In this document: positions 16,363 to 25,931 of the stretch, one piece after another
Layout: each line of letters opens with the position of its first letter
Numbering within the stretch: the first letter of the stretch is position 1
Assembly (NCBI GenBank): GCA_038329845.1
Contig: JBBQNJ010000015.1
Location: forward strand, 1-64,000
DNA length: 64,000 bases
DNA from: JBBQNJ01 sp038329845
Lineage (GTDB): Bacteria > Planctomycetota > Phycisphaerae > Tepidisphaerales > Tepidisphaeraceae
Direction: 5' to 3'
Made by a program: the position numbers and the translations under genes
The notes under the pieces: model-generated
The model's input: the letters and a program-made list of their open reading frames with translations, nothing else
Told to the model about the DNA's origin: nothing
Database searches by the model: none

Positions 16363-17370
16363 ATGAAGCTTTCGGAACTCGCCGGGCGGATCGGGGCGGA
16401 ACTCGTCGGGCAGACGGACTGCGACGTGACGGGGGTGAATACCCTCGACGCCGCCGGTCCGAACGAGGTGTCGTTTCTGGCCAATCAAAAATACGCCGGG
16501 AAATTGCGGACCACCGGCGCTGTGGCGGTGATCGTGTCGGCGCGGATGACCTGCCCGGGGGTCACGTTGTTGCGGGCACCGGATCCCTACTATGCATGGA
16601 TGCAGGCGGTGGTGGCGCTTCACGGGCACCGGCGTCATCCTCATGCGGGGGCGCATCCCAAGGCCCATGTCGAGTGCGATGCGACGGTGGGGGAAGGAAC
16701 GATAATCTACCCCGGTGTGTGGATCGGGCCGGGGGCGCGGATCGGGCGAGATTGCGTTCTCTATCCCAACTCGGTTGTTTACGACCGTTGTATTCTGGGC
16801 GATCGGGTAATCCTCCATGCCGGCGCCGTCATCGGCGCTGATGGTTTCGGCTATTCGACGCACGATGGGGTTCATCACAAGATCCCCCAGATGGGGCGGG
16901 TGATTCTCGAGGACGATGTCGAGATCGGCGCCAACGCCTGCGTGGATCGCGGGGCGGTCAACGACACGGTGATCGGGCGGGGGACGAAGATCGACAATCT
17001 CGTGACGATCGGCCACGGCGTGCGGGTCGGCCCGCATGGCCTGCTGGTAGCGCAGGTGGGGGTGGCGGGCAGCACCACATTGGGCCATCATGTGACTCTC
17101 GCCGGACAAGTCGGGGTGGCCGGGCATCTTTCGGTCGGCGACGGCGTGACGGTGGCGGCACAAAGCGGCGTGACCAATGACGTGCCCGCGGGCCGCGTGA
17201 TGATGGGTTCCCCGGCGATGCCGGTCTCGCACGCCCGTCGGGTGGTGGTGATTTTCCGCGATCTGCCGGCGCTGGTCGATCGAGTGCGAAAGCTGGAAAA
17301 GGCGATCGCCGCCGAAGAATCCGCCGCCCCGGTGCCATCGCGACCCCAGGACGATTCGCAACGCGAGTGA
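16363..17370 (+). CDS. lpxD: UDP-3-O-acylglucosamine N-acyltransferase LpxD
   Basis: 335-aa LpxD, which adds the second acyl chain (from acyl-ACP) to UDP-3-O-acyl-GlcN in lipid A synthesis. An N-terminal uridine-binding domain (LDAAGPNEVSFLANQKYAGKL) is followed by left-handed beta-helix hexapeptide repeats. The catalytic His lies in GAVIGADGFGY...HKIPQMG and the acyl-binding stretch in IGHGVRVG. A C-terminal helix ends with VRKLEKAIAAEE. I chose ATG 16363; an in-frame TTG at 16354 is the alternative. It implies an LPS-bearing outer membrane, consistent with lptB. Confidence 0.94.
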   Translation: MKLSELAGRIGAELVGQTDCDVTGVNTLDAAGPNEVSFLANQKYAGKLRTTGAVAVIVSARMTCPGVTLLRAPDPYYAWMQAVVALHGHRRHPHAGAHPKAHVECDATVGEGTIIYPGVWIGPGARIGRDCVLYPNSVVYDRCILGDRVILHAGAVIGADGFGYSTHDGVHHKIPQMGRVILEDDVEIGANACVDRGAVNDTVIGRGTKIDNLVTIGHGVRVGPHGLLVAQVGVAGSTTLGHHVTLAGQVGVAGHLSVGDGVTVAAQSGVTNDVPAGRVMMGSPAMPVSHARRVVVIFRDLPALVDRVRKLEKAIAAEESAAPVPSRPQDDSQRE

Positions 17371-17552
17371 CGCCGGTGCCCGCGCGCCCGACGGTCGATC
17401 GAGAAGTGTATCATCCGCACGCCGTCTGCTGGGTGTGGAGCATACTCCCGATAAGCGGCATGAGAGGGTTGGAGATGATGAGGCGCAAAGCCACCGTTTC
17501 CGACGGCATGGGACCGCGGTATAATCTGCCTTTGCCCAAGGAAGGAGGGCTC

Positions 17553-18851
17553 GTGAGATCGCTGGAATTATTCGCTGGGGCGGGTGGCTTGGCGATGGGG
17601 ACTGCGCGTGCGGGATTTGAACACGAGGCACTCGTTGAATGGAACGAGGAGGCGTGCCAGACGCTCCGAATGAATGCGAAGGCGGGACATGGCCACGCGG
17701 AGAAATGGCGCATCCTTCAAGGCGATATCTGTGCGCACAATTTCAAGCAATATGCTGGGCGCGTGAGCTTCGTCTCCGGCGGGCCGCCCTGCCAGCCCTT
17801 CTCATTGGGTGGAAAGCATCGTGGCCAGCTCGACCGCCGGAACCTCTTCCCGCAAGCCGTCCGAGCCGTGCGAGAAATCCAGCCCAAGGCTTTCATTTTT
17901 GAGAACGTTAAGGGCCTGCTGCGGCGCAATTTTGCCAACTACTACAGCTACATCATCCACCAGCTTCGTTTCCCGGACGTGACGCTCAAGGGAGACGAGG
18001 AATGGATGGATCATCTGGCGCGCCTGGAAAAGCTGGCGACCGCCGGGAAGCAAGAGGCCCTCACATACAACGTCGTCTACCGCCTTCTCGACGCGGCCGC
18101 GTACGGCGTGCCGCAGCATCGCTACCGCGTAATTATCGTCGGCGTGCGTTCCGATCTGGGCATTGAGTTCTCATTTCCCGATGCTACGCACGAAGAGGAT
18201 GCGCTGCTCTATGAGCAGTGGGTAAGCGGGGAGTATTGGGACCGTCACTGCGTGCCTAAGAAAGATCGCCCCGCGAGGTCGGGGCGCGTAGCGGCCAAGG
18301 TGGAGCGGTTGAGTGGCTTTTGGCCCGGAGCCATGCTGTGTCCGTGGCGTACCGTCCGCGATGCCATCGCCGATCTGCCGCAACTTACGATGGGGCAGTC
18401 TTGTCCAAGGGTATCCAATCACTTCTTGAACCCTGGGGCGCGGAGTTATGCGGGGCACACTGGCAGCCCCTTGGATGAGCCGGCGAAAGCGCTAAAGGCT
18501 GGCGACCACGGCGTTCCCGGTGGGGAGAATACGCTGCGCCTGTCCGGCGGCGTGGTGCGTTACTTCTCGGTGCGCGAATGTGCTCGTATTCAGACCTTCC
18601 CCGATGAGTGGATATTGGCGGGGTCGTGGACCGAATCCATGCGACAGCTTGGAAACGCAGTTCCTGTCCTGCTTGCCGAGGCCGTTGCACGTCGGTTGCA
18701 CGAGACAATCCATCGTACAAGCTCCGCCACTGGAGGCCTCGATGACCGCACCCGGGAGCCGGTGCCGCAACCACAGCGCCCGACATCGTCGATGCACGGT
18801 TCCCTCCGCCGGGATCCTACCGTGGCGGGAACAGCTCGTCCCAGCGGCTGA
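17553..18851 (+). CDS. DNA (cytosine-5) methyltransferase, Eco29kI-like system
   Basis: 432-aa C5-methyltransferase. Ordered motifs: I (LELFAGAGGL, residue 4), IV with catalytic Cys (SGGPPCQPFS), VI (FENVKG), VIII (QHRYRVIIVG), IX (RECARIQTFPDEW) and X (RQLGNAVPV). The target-recognition region lies between VIII and IX. The start is GTG 17553, with AAGGAGGG about 5 bp upstream and motif I beginning at once; the longer upstream frame is not conserved. It is convergent with the endonuclease gene, overlapping it by 35 bp, so it protects the sites that enzyme cuts. By analogy to Eco29kI the site may be CCGCGG, but this is inference. Base composition is lower in GC than the flanks. Confidence 0.9.
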   Translation: MRSLELFAGAGGLAMGTARAGFEHEALVEWNEEACQTLRMNAKAGHGHAEKWRILQGDICAHNFKQYAGRVSFVSGGPPCQPFSLGGKHRGQLDRRNLFPQAVRAVREIQPKAFIFENVKGLLRRNFANYYSYIIHQLRFPDVTLKGDEEWMDHLARLEKLATAGKQEALTYNVVYRLLDAAAYGVPQHRYRVIIVGVRSDLGIEFSFPDATHEEDALLYEQWVSGEYWDRHCVPKKDRPARSGRVAAKVERLSGFWPGAMLCPWRTVRDAIADLPQLTMGQSCPRVSNHFLNPGARSYAGHTGSPLDEPAKALKAGDHGVPGGENTLRLSGGVVRYFSVRECARIQTFPDEWILAGSWTESMRQLGNAVPVLLAEAVARRLHETIHRTSSATGGLDDRTREPVPQPQRPTSSMHGSLRRDPTVAGTARPSG

Positions 18852-19272
18852 CACGCTCCGTTCCGGGACGACCTTTGCCGGGAATCTTGCCGCCGAATCC
18901 ACTTTCATTCCATTCCGGTTCATAATGCGAAATGAGCGCGAATTCAGAGGCAAAGACCCACCACTCGCTTTTGAAAATCAGATACCGGCATCGCATTTCG
19001 GGTAACTCGATGTTCCGCCGTCCCGAGATTTTTCTGACGTGTTCATTCAGCCGGGCGCGGAGCGTCCGCTTGCTTTTCGTGGTCCTGCGAGAAGCCTTGC
19101 CCACGTACACGAGCTTATCTTTATGATATAGGACGTAGACGCTGCTTTCGATTGGACCGATCTTCCTTTTCAGGTCCAACGACGGACTTGATTCAAGCTT
19201 TTCGACAACTTGCTCTCGGATCCCCCGATCCAAGTCGAAATCGAAGTAGTGTGGACTATCCTCTCTGGGCAT
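18817..19272 (-). CDS. Eco29kI-like GIY-YIG restriction endonuclease
   Basis: 151-aa GIY-YIG-fold type II endonuclease similar to Eco29kI, which cuts CCGCGG. GIY-YIG is represented by SVYVLY and LVYVGKA (about 44-60). The downstream conserved RARLNEHVRKISGRRNI supplies Arg and His, FASEFALISHY supplies the metal-binding Glu, and PEWNESGFGGKIPGKGRPG is the family C-terminal block with the conserved Asn. It is shorter than Eco29kI (about 214 aa), mainly at the N-terminus. Its 3' end overlaps the methyltransferase gene convergently, and its 5' end is 20 bp from vsr on the other strand. Confidence 0.85.
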   Translation of the reverse strand: MPREDSPHYFDFDLDRGIREQVVEKLESSPSLDLKRKIGPIESSVYVLYHKDKLVYVGKASRRTTKSKRTLRARLNEHVRKISGRRNIELPEMRCRYLIFKSEWWVFASEFALISHYEPEWNESGFGGKIPGKGRPGTERVSRWDELFPPR

Positions 19273-19292
19273 TGTGCCAGGACCCTAAACGC

Positions 19293-19697
19293 ATGGACAC
19301 GCTTTCACCAGCGCAGCGAAGCGACCGCATGTCTCGGGTCCGCTCCAAGGACACCCGGCCGGAGTTGTTGGTTCGCCGGCTCGTCCACCGAATGGGCTAT
19401 CGCTACCGGCTGCATGTGCGTCGATTGCCCGGATCTCCGGACCTGGTGTTTCCGGCTCGGCACACGGTCATCCTGGTCCATGGTTGCTTCTGGCATCGAC
19501 ACAACTGCGCCTTGGGGAATCGGATGCCCAAGTCGCGCGTTTCCTTCTGGCGAGGCAAGCTCGAGGGAAACAAGCAACGAGACGCCGCACAACGCCGCGC
19601 GTTGCGGCGTCTTGGATGGCGCGTGCTGGTGGTGTGGGAATGCCAGACACGAAACGCCGACCCGCTTGGGTCGCGACTGCTAAAGTTTCTCGGATAG
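19293..19697 (+). CDS. vsr: very short patch repair endonuclease Vsr
   Basis: 134-aa Vsr. It nicks beside T:G mismatches made when 5-methylcytosine deaminates, protecting the methyltransferase's sites from mutation. The family start SPAQRSDRMSRVRSKDTRPEL, catalytic Asp in GSPDLVF (about 50), VHGCFWHRHNC with His and zinc ligands, and WRVLVVWECQT are all present. ATG 19293 begins at the conserved MSRVRSKDT region. It completes the three-gene restriction-modification cluster; vsr next to a C5-methyltransferase is a common arrangement. Confidence 0.92.
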   Translation: MDTLSPAQRSDRMSRVRSKDTRPELLVRRLVHRMGYRYRLHVRRLPGSPDLVFPARHTVILVHGCFWHRHNCALGNRMPKSRVSFWRGKLEGNKQRDAAQRRALRRLGWRVLVVWECQTRNADPLGSRLLKFLG

Positions 19698-19883
19698 AAG
19701 ATGGCCCCGAACGGCAGTACCATATGTCCGCTATTCCAAGGCCCGCGTCCTTTCGTCCAAAGAGAAGCTCGGACATTGCTCGATGGAGGCATGGTCTTGC
19801 GGAAAGGGCACGATTCGCTTCGTAACTGGGATGTGGCCTGGATCCGCCGGCGATTGATCTGACGACGAACGATCTGACCCCCC

Positions 19884-21809
19884 ATGGCTGTCGCCGCACT
19901 TGCAAACATCGAGAAGACTTTCGGCAAGCGGGTGCTGTTCGACAAGCTGAGCTTGACGATCTATCCGGGCGAGCGGATCGGTCTGATCGGGGACAACGGC
20001 AGCGGCAAGACGACGCTGTTTCGCATCCTCAGCGGCGCGATGATTCCGGATGCCGGGGATGTGGCCGTGTCGCGCGACACGAAGCTGGGCTATCTCACGC
20101 AGGATCCGGTTTTTGATCCGGGCAATTCGGTGATCGACGAGGCCGAGCTGGCGTTCGCCGAGCTGCACCGGCTGTCGCATCGACTGCGTGACCTGGAACA
20201 TGAGATGGCGGGGTTGGAAGGTGAGGCGCTGGAGCGCGTGCTGCGGCTGTATCAGACGGCGCAACATGCGTTCGATCTGGCCGGCGGATACGCCTGGCGG
20301 CATCGGCTGGAGGCGACGTTGCTGGGGGTGGGGCTGGATCGGGGGACCTGGGAGCAGTCGGTGACGACGCTCTCGGGCGGGCAGCGCTCGCGGCTGGCGT
20401 TGGCGCGGCTGTTGATCGCCGAGCCGGACCTGCTGCTGCTCGATGAGCCGACGAACCACCTGGACCTCGTGGCGATCGAATGGCTGGAACGTTACCTGCT
20501 GTCGTTCGGCGGGGCGGTGGTGCTGATCAGCCACGACCGATATTTGCTGGACCGCCTGGCGACGCGGATCGTCTGGCTGACCCAGTGCCGGCTCAAGAGC
20601 TACAAGGGGAATTACTCGTCGTTCGTCCAGCAGCGCGAACTGGAAGAGCTGTCGCAGCGCCGGGCCTTTGATCAGCAGCAGGCGGACATCGAAAAGCAGT
20701 CTGAGTTCATCCGGCGGTTCGGTGCCGGGCAGCGCTCGCGCGAGGCCAAGGGTCGGGAAAAACGTCTGAATCGCCTGCTGCAAAGCGAGGAGCTGATCCA
20801 GCAGGTCACCGATCAGCGGAAGATCCGGCTGAGCCTCTCGACCGATCAGCGGGCGGGCGACCAGGTGCTCGATGCGCGGGAACTGAGCAAATCTTACGGC
20901 GAAAAAGTGCTCTGGCGCGGGATCGGTTTTCATGTCACGCGCGGCGAGAGGGCGGGGATCATCGGCCCGAATGGCTCGGGCAAGACGACGTTGCTGGAGG
21001 TGCTGCTGGGCGAGCGCGACGCCGATGCCGGACAGATCAAGTGGGGGGCGAATCTGCGGATCGGTTATTACGATCAATCCCTGACGGATTTCGATCCGGA
21101 CAGCACGGTGATCGAGGAAGTATGGAACGGCCGCGATGCCCGCCAGCAGGAGGTGCGCGACGTGCTGGCAACGATGTTATTTCGCGGCGAGGAGGTGCAT
21201 AAGCCCGTACGCCTGCTCAGCGGCGGCGAGCGGGCGCGGGTGCGGCTGGCGCAGCTTCTGCTCGAAAAGCCCAACGTGCTGTTGCTGGATGAGCCGACGA
21301 ATCACCTGGATATCGCGTCGCGCGAAGCGCTGGAGACGGCGCTGGGGCAGTTCCCGGGAACAATCCTGTGCGTCAGCCATGACCGGTATTTTCTGGACAA
21401 GGTAATTCGCCGGTTGCTGGTGCTGCGCCCGCCGGACTTGATGAGCTTTGATGGGGGATATCACGACTGGGCGGCTAGAGAATCGCGGCAAGCCGCGGAA
21501 GCCGGACGAAAGGCCGAGGAGTCTTCGCTATCCCGTTCCAAGCGCGAACCCTCGTTGGCGCGGGCGAGCGAGAAACCATCGCCGCGCAAGGACAACCCGT
21601 ATTTGCGCCCGTTCGGCAGACTATCGACCGAGAATCTCGAGCGCGAGATTCATGACACCGAAGTCGCGTTGGCCGAATGCCAGCAGGATCTCACCGACCC
21701 GGCGACCTACCGCGATCCGGGGCGTTCGCAGTCGTTGAATCGGGATTTGCAGTCGCTGGGGACCAAACTCAAGCAACTGGAAGAGGAGTACTTTGCCCGG
21801 GAGGAATGA
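19884..21809 (+). CDS. ABC-F family ATPase
   Basis: 641-aa ABC-F protein with two ABC domains and no membrane part. These act on the ribosome, as translation factors or in antibiotic protection. Domain 1 has GDNGSGKTT, LSGGQRSRLALARLL and LLLDEPTNHLDL. The linker (about 240-310) is arginine-rich (QRSREAKGREKRLNRLL), as needed for P-site tRNA contact. Domain 2 has GPNGSGKTT, LSGGERARVRLAQLLL and LLLDEPTNHLDI. A C-terminal coiled coil (about 575-641) follows a charged linker. The layout fits the Uup/YdiF group; I do not assign a subfamily. The end overlaps the ung start. Confidence 0.92.
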   Translation: MAVAALANIEKTFGKRVLFDKLSLTIYPGERIGLIGDNGSGKTTLFRILSGAMIPDAGDVAVSRDTKLGYLTQDPVFDPGNSVIDEAELAFAELHRLSHRLRDLEHEMAGLEGEALERVLRLYQTAQHAFDLAGGYAWRHRLEATLLGVGLDRGTWEQSVTTLSGGQRSRLALARLLIAEPDLLLLDEPTNHLDLVAIEWLERYLLSFGGAVVLISHDRYLLDRLATRIVWLTQCRLKSYKGNYSSFVQQRELEELSQRRAFDQQQADIEKQSEFIRRFGAGQRSREAKGREKRLNRLLQSEELIQQVTDQRKIRLSLSTDQRAGDQVLDARELSKSYGEKVLWRGIGFHVTRGERAGIIGPNGSGKTTLLEVLLGERDADAGQIKWGANLRIGYYDQSLTDFDPDSTVIEEVWNGRDARQQEVRDVLATMLFRGEEVHKPVRLLSGGERARVRLAQLLLEKPNVLLLDEPTNHLDIASREALETALGQFPGTILCVSHDRYFLDKVIRRLLVLRPPDLMSFDGGYHDWAARESRQAAEAGRKAEESSLSRSKREPSLARASEKPSPRKDNPYLRPFGRLSTENLEREIHDTEVALAECQQDLTDPATYRDPGRSQSLNRDLQSLGTKLKQLEEEYFAREE

Positions 21810-22560
21810 ATCGTCGAGCCGAACCGGCACCCGGGGAATTCTGCCGACACTTCCGGAGTCGTGGCGGGCGGCGGTGGCCGGGCGATGGGATGCGGACGCC
21901 GCAGCGCGACTGGAGGGATTTTTGCGAGTGGAGATCGCCCGGCACGGATCGACTTGTCCGCCGATCGAGCGGGTATTCACAGCGCTGGAACTGACGCCGT
22001 TCGAGCAGACGCGCGTGGTGATCGTCGGTCAGGATCCGTATCACGGCCCGAACCAAGCCCACGGGCTGGCGTTTTCGGTGTCGCAGGGGATCAAGCCGCC
22101 GCCCTCGCTGAAGAACATTTTCCGCGAGCTGCATGACGATTTGGGGATCGTTGCGGCACCGGGCGAGGGGTCGCTGATCCGCTGGGCCCGCCAAGGGGTG
22201 CTGCTGTTGAACACCGTCTTGACCACGCGCCCGGGGGGGGGCCAAGCGATGTCACACCGGCGCGCGGGTTGGGAAACCCTCACCGGCGCGATCCTCGACG
22301 CGATCAATGCACGCACCCGCCCGGCGGTGTTCGTGTTGTGGGGCGGGCACGCCCACGCCAGGCGCGCGGGGATTGACGAGTCCCGCCATGCGGTCCTCGC
22401 GTCGGCACATCCCTCGCCGCTGTCGGCCTCACGCGGGTTTTTCGGCAGCCGTCCATTCTCCCGCGTCAACGCCGAACTGGCGCGGCTGCGAGAGCGCGCC
22501 ATCGACTGGCGATTGAGTGATCGGCTCAAGAGCGATTATACCGCTTGCGGCCATAGGTGA
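21793..22560 (+). CDS. ung: uracil-DNA glycosylase, family 1
   Basis: 255-aa Ung, removing uracil from DNA. The water-activating loop GQDPYHGPNQAHGLAFSV, the LLLNTVLT block and the intercalation loop HPSPLSASRGFFGSRPFS are intact. The start is taken as TTG 21793, inside the last codons of the ABC-F gene with AAGAGGAG about 5 bp before it. No in-frame ATG exists before the conserved region, so a TTG start and translational coupling are likely. The C-terminal about 25 residues (AIDWRLSDRLKSDYTACGHR) are not typical. Confidence 0.93.
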   Translation: MPGRNESSSRTGTRGILPTLPESWRAAVAGRWDADAAARLEGFLRVEIARHGSTCPPIERVFTALELTPFEQTRVVIVGQDPYHGPNQAHGLAFSVSQGIKPPPSLKNIFRELHDDLGIVAAPGEGSLIRWARQGVLLLNTVLTTRPGGGQAMSHRRAGWETLTGAILDAINARTRPAVFVLWGGHAHARRAGIDESRHAVLASAHPSPLSASRGFFGSRPFSRVNAELARLRERAIDWRLSDRLKSDYTACGHR

Positions 22561-22661
22561 GACATCCGCAACGGCTCGGAACCTGCGGGATATCCCGGTT
22601 TTCCCCAAGCGGATTGTCTCAATACGGACCGCCAGCGGTATAGCGATCCGCTCGACGGCGA

Positions 22662-22853
22662 TTAGCGATCGGCCTTTTGCCCGCATCGCTCGCATACCCC
22701 GTCCGCCGTGGCGTGCTGCACGCCGGGGCAAGTCGGGCAGACATCGGCCATCGTATTGTTCGGATCCTTGGACGATGCCATATCGGCATTCTTGTCCTGC
22801 TGGCAACCGAGCAGCAGCAATCCCGCGAACACAGGGGCGAAGAGTCGAAACAT
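22662..22853 (-). CDS. small lipoprotein with two CxxC pairs
   Basis: 63-aa predicted lipoprotein. Signal MFRLFAPVFAGLLLLGC has a lipobox with Cys17. The mature part carries CPTC and CERC separated by about 14 residues (ADVCPTCPGVQ ... DGVCERCGQ), a probable zinc- or metal-binding ribbon. Function is unknown; heavy-metal-binding lipoproteins are one possibility. A longer frame to 22958 exists, but ATG 22853 starts the signal peptide and AAGGAG is 5 bp upstream on the coding strand. Confidence 0.65.
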   Translation of the reverse strand: MFRLFAPVFAGLLLLGCQQDKNADMASSKDPNNTMADVCPTCPGVQHATADGVCERCGQKADR

Positions 22854-23233
22854 GGCGTTCTCCTTAAAAGTGGACGGATCGGACCGATGATTGTAGGTCC
22901 GTGCGAGGACAAAAGTCGCTGAAAGACCAGGATGAACCGGATAAAAAGGATGGGACACGATGGGATACGATGGGAGAGGATCGGGCAGGATGGACTGCCC
23001 GCGGCGAGGCCAGTGGAACGAGTTTGATCCTGTGCATCCTGTTTCTCCTGTCTATCCGGGTTCAACTTCTTCAGTAACAGGGCTGGGTCGGCATGAAGCG
23101 AACGGGATGGGCGGCGTGGATCGTGCCGGAGTCGCCAAATGATAATCGCATCCCGTTGTCACGGTTGTCGGGCGATGAGGGATCGGGTAGGTTCCCTCGG
23201 CGGGGAGGGAGATTAACGAAGGATTTGGCCGCG
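22854..23233. other. intergenic region with a 10-bp tandem repeat
   Basis: 380 bp between the lipoprotein and shc. Positions 22949-22998 hold five 10-bp units (GATGGGACAC, GATGGGATAC, GATGGGAGAG, GATCGGGCAG, GATGGACTGC). The frame of shc stays open through the right part but shows no conservation. I see no other gene. Confidence 0.6.
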
Positions 23234-25201
23234 ATGTCAGTGATGGATTGGACAGTCGCCGATCGTTCGACAGTCCTGCGCGATGCGGATAAGCAACCCT
23301 TCGCCCGCGAGGATCATCGGGCATCGGATTCGGTGCGCGCGGCGCTGGATCGCGCCTGCGAGGCGCTGCTCGAGCGACAGACGCCCGAGGGGTATTGGTG
23401 CGCCGAGCTTCAGGGCGATTCGATCCTCGAGTCTGAGTACATCCTGCTGAAGTTCATCCTGTCGCAGGACGCGGATCCCGACCTGCCGCTGATCGCCAAC
23501 TACCTCCGGCGACTCCAGCAGGCGGACGGTGGGTGGAGTCTCTATCCCGGCGGCCCGGCCGACATTTCCGGCTCGGCCAAAGCGTATTTCGCGCTGAAAT
23601 TGATGGGCGATTCGACCGACTCGGCGCACATGATTGCGGCCCGAGAGTGCATCTTGAGCCTGGGCGGGGCCGAGAAATGCAACACGTTCACCCGCTTTTA
23701 CTTCGCGGCCCTGGGGCAGATCAGCTTTGACGCCTGCCCGTCGATCCCGCCGGAAATCGCGTTTCTGCCCAAGTGGTTTTACTTCAACCTGTACAACGTG
23801 TCGGCCTGGACGCGGACGATGATGCTGCCGCTGGGGATCGTGACGACTTTGCGGCCGGTGCGCCGGCTGCGCCCGGACCAATCGATCAGCGAATTGTATG
23901 TGGATCATTCGGCGGGGAATCGGCTGAGTAATCCGCTTCGAGGATGGCCGCGATCATGGCACGAAATTTTTCTGCGCCTCGACCAGGCGATCAAGGGATA
24001 CGAGAAGTCGCCAGTTCAGCCCCTGCGCGATCGGGCGCTCGCCGCGGCGATGCAGTGGGTATGTGAGCGGCACGATGGGTCGGAAGGGCTGGGCGCGATT
24101 TTCCCGCCGATGGTTTACATCCTGATCGTGTTCAAGGCGATGGGGTGGCCGGATGATCATCCTCGGGTGGCAGCGGCCCATCGGCATTTGCGGGATTTCT
24201 ACATCCGCGAAGGCGACACGATCCGCTTGCAGCCCTGTTTTTCACCGGTCTGGGATACCGGGATCGCGCTGCATGCTTTGGCCGAGGCGCGGATCGATCC
24301 GCAGTCGGCACCGGCGCGGCGGGCCGGCGATTGGCTGCTCGAAAAGGAATGCACGTTCGTCTCCGACTGGGGGCGCAATGTCGCCGGGGCCCGACCGGGC
24401 GGGTGGTTTTTCGAGTTCGCCAATCCCCACTACCCCGACGTGGACGATACGGCCATGGTGACGATGGCGCTGCATCGGGCCGGCGGTGAGCGCTGCCGCC
24501 CGGCGATCGAGCGGGGAATCCACTTCCTGCTCTCGATGCAGAACGACGATGGGGGATGGGCGGCGTTCGACAAGACGAAAAGCCGCCCGCTGCTTGAATT
24601 GGTGCCGTTCGCCGACCACAACGCGATGCAGGATCCGAGCTGCCCGGACATCGTCGGGCGGGTGCTGGAATGCCTGGGACATTGCGGCTTCACAACCGGC
24701 CATCCGGCGGTGGAGCGGGCGGTGAAATACCTGCGCGCTCAGCAGGATGCCAGCGGCGCGTGGTGGGGGCGGTGGGGGGTGAACTATGTGTACGGCACAT
24801 GGCAGGTGCTCACGGGCCTTAAGAGCGTCGGGCAGGACATGAATGAGCAGTGGGTCCGGCGCGGCGGCGAGTGGCTCAGAAGCGTGCAAAAGCCCGATGG
24901 ATCGTTCGGGGAAAGCTGCGCCAGTTACGATGATCCATCGACCAAGGGCCAGGGGCATAGCACCCCGTCGCAAACGGCCTGGGGGGCGATGGGGATGATG
25001 GCGGCCTTCGGCGCCGCTGACCCGGCGGTCGAGCGGGCGATCCGGTGGCTCGTCGATCACCAGGCCGATGACGGCGCCTGGGAAGAACCGTGGTTTACCG
25101 GCACGGGATTCCCCAAGGTCTTTTATCTCAAATATCACCTGTATCGGCTGTATTTCCCAATCACGGCCTTGGCGCGGTATCGGCACCTTAAGGCGACGTA
25201 G
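23234..25201 (+). CDS. shc: squalene-hopene cyclase
   Basis: About 655-aa class II triterpene cyclase converting squalene to hopene/hopanol, a monotopic membrane enzyme. The protonating DXDD motif is present in YPDVDDTAMV, and several QW repeats are visible (QQADGGWSLYPGG, MQNDDGGWAAFDK, QDASGAWWGRWGVNYVYGT, VQKPDGSFGESC, QADDGAWEEPWFTGTGFP). Length is normal for the family. ATG 23234 is chosen; a second Met 3 codons later and a longer frame to 23093 are alternatives, and no strong ribosome site decides. No hopanoid-modifying or squalene-synthesis genes are adjacent. The end overlaps the next convergent gene by 14 bp. Confidence 0.93.
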   Translation: MSVMDWTVADRSTVLRDADKQPFAREDHRASDSVRAALDRACEALLERQTPEGYWCAELQGDSILESEYILLKFILSQDADPDLPLIANYLRRLQQADGGWSLYPGGPADISGSAKAYFALKLMGDSTDSAHMIAARECILSLGGAEKCNTFTRFYFAALGQISFDACPSIPPEIAFLPKWFYFNLYNVSAWTRTMMLPLGIVTTLRPVRRLRPDQSISELYVDHSAGNRLSNPLRGWPRSWHEIFLRLDQAIKGYEKSPVQPLRDRALAAAMQWVCERHDGSEGLGAIFPPMVYILIVFKAMGWPDDHPRVAAAHRHLRDFYIREGDTIRLQPCFSPVWDTGIALHALAEARIDPQSAPARRAGDWLLEKECTFVSDWGRNVAGARPGGWFFEFANPHYPDVDDTAMVTMALHRAGGERCRPAIERGIHFLLSMQNDDGGWAAFDKTKSRPLLELVPFADHNAMQDPSCPDIVGRVLECLGHCGFTTGHPAVERAVKYLRAQQDASGAWWGRWGVNYVYGTWQVLTGLKSVGQDMNEQWVRRGGEWLRSVQKPDGSFGESCASYDDPSTKGQGHSTPSQTAWGAMGMMAAFGAADPAVERAIRWLVDHQADDGAWEEPWFTGTGFPKVFYLKYHLYRLYFPITALARYRHLKAT

Positions 25202-25931
25202 CGCCGGCGACCGGTGGCGACGGTGGGAAATCCAGCCGCACCGAATCGTTGTCCAATAGCCATCCGTTGATCGCCCGGCGCTGACCGGCGGCGGTGAAGT
25301 CGATGGTGAAGTGGCTGAGATCGGCCGGATCAGCCTGCCCGGCGAACAGGCGAAACGGCACCGGCGATAATTGCAACACATCGAGTTGGCCATCGCTCAG
25401 CAATCGCGGCGGTTGCAGCATCGAGCCGATTTCATAGACCGAGACCGCGATCAAGGCCGTCGGTTCGAGCCGATGGCCCGCACCGGGACCGCTGATCTGC
25501 GGGCCGTTCATCTCGATGATCACCAGTCGGCGCTTCCCATCCGGACGACTGCGCTGGTGGCAAAAGAGTGTGACCGCGGCCCAGCGCCGCTGGTCCATGG
25601 CATCGATAAAGCGATCTCGCGCGGCGACGGCCGTGAAGTCGAAATCCTGATCCTTGAGCAGCTCGAAAACGATCTGTCGCGGGCCGGACGAATAGCTGAG
25701 GCACTGATTCTGTCGATGGATCAGGACCGCTCGGCGCCAGATCCGCGGCCCCGACGCGATCGCCGAAATCAGCAGCGCTGCCAGCGCGATCCAGAAAATC
25801 GCGCGGCGAAACCCGGCGCGGTTCGCCAGCGGCGGCGGGGGGGCGTAATCCAGCCGGGCCGACGATTCGGGCGATCCCTCAACGCGGTGCGAGGGGTGCT
25901 GGGGGCGACTGGGCCGAATCGGCGGGTTCAT
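25188..25931 (-). CDS. hypothetical single-pass membrane protein
   Basis: 247-aa protein of unknown function. A Pro-rich cytoplasmic N-terminus (about 1-40) is followed by one transmembrane helix (AIFWIALAALLISAIASG, about 44-61) and an extracytoplasmic domain of about 180 residues ending in a Pro-rich tail. No motif is recognised. Its ATG overlaps the hisS stop (ATGA), so it is translationally coupled to hisS and probably cotranscribed. The 3' end overlaps shc convergently. Confidence 0.75.
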   Translation of the reverse strand: MNPPIRPSRPQHPSHRVEGSPESSARLDYAPPPPLANRAGFRRAIFWIALAALLISAIASGPRIWRRAVLIHRQNQCLSYSSGPRQIVFELLKDQDFDFTAVAARDRFIDAMDQRRWAAVTLFCHQRSRPDGKRRLVIIEMNGPQISGPGAGHRLEPTALIAVSVYEIGSMLQPPRLLSDGQLDVLQLSPVPFRLFAGQADPADLSHFTIDFTAAGQRRAINGWLLDNDSVRLDFPPSPPVAGATSP

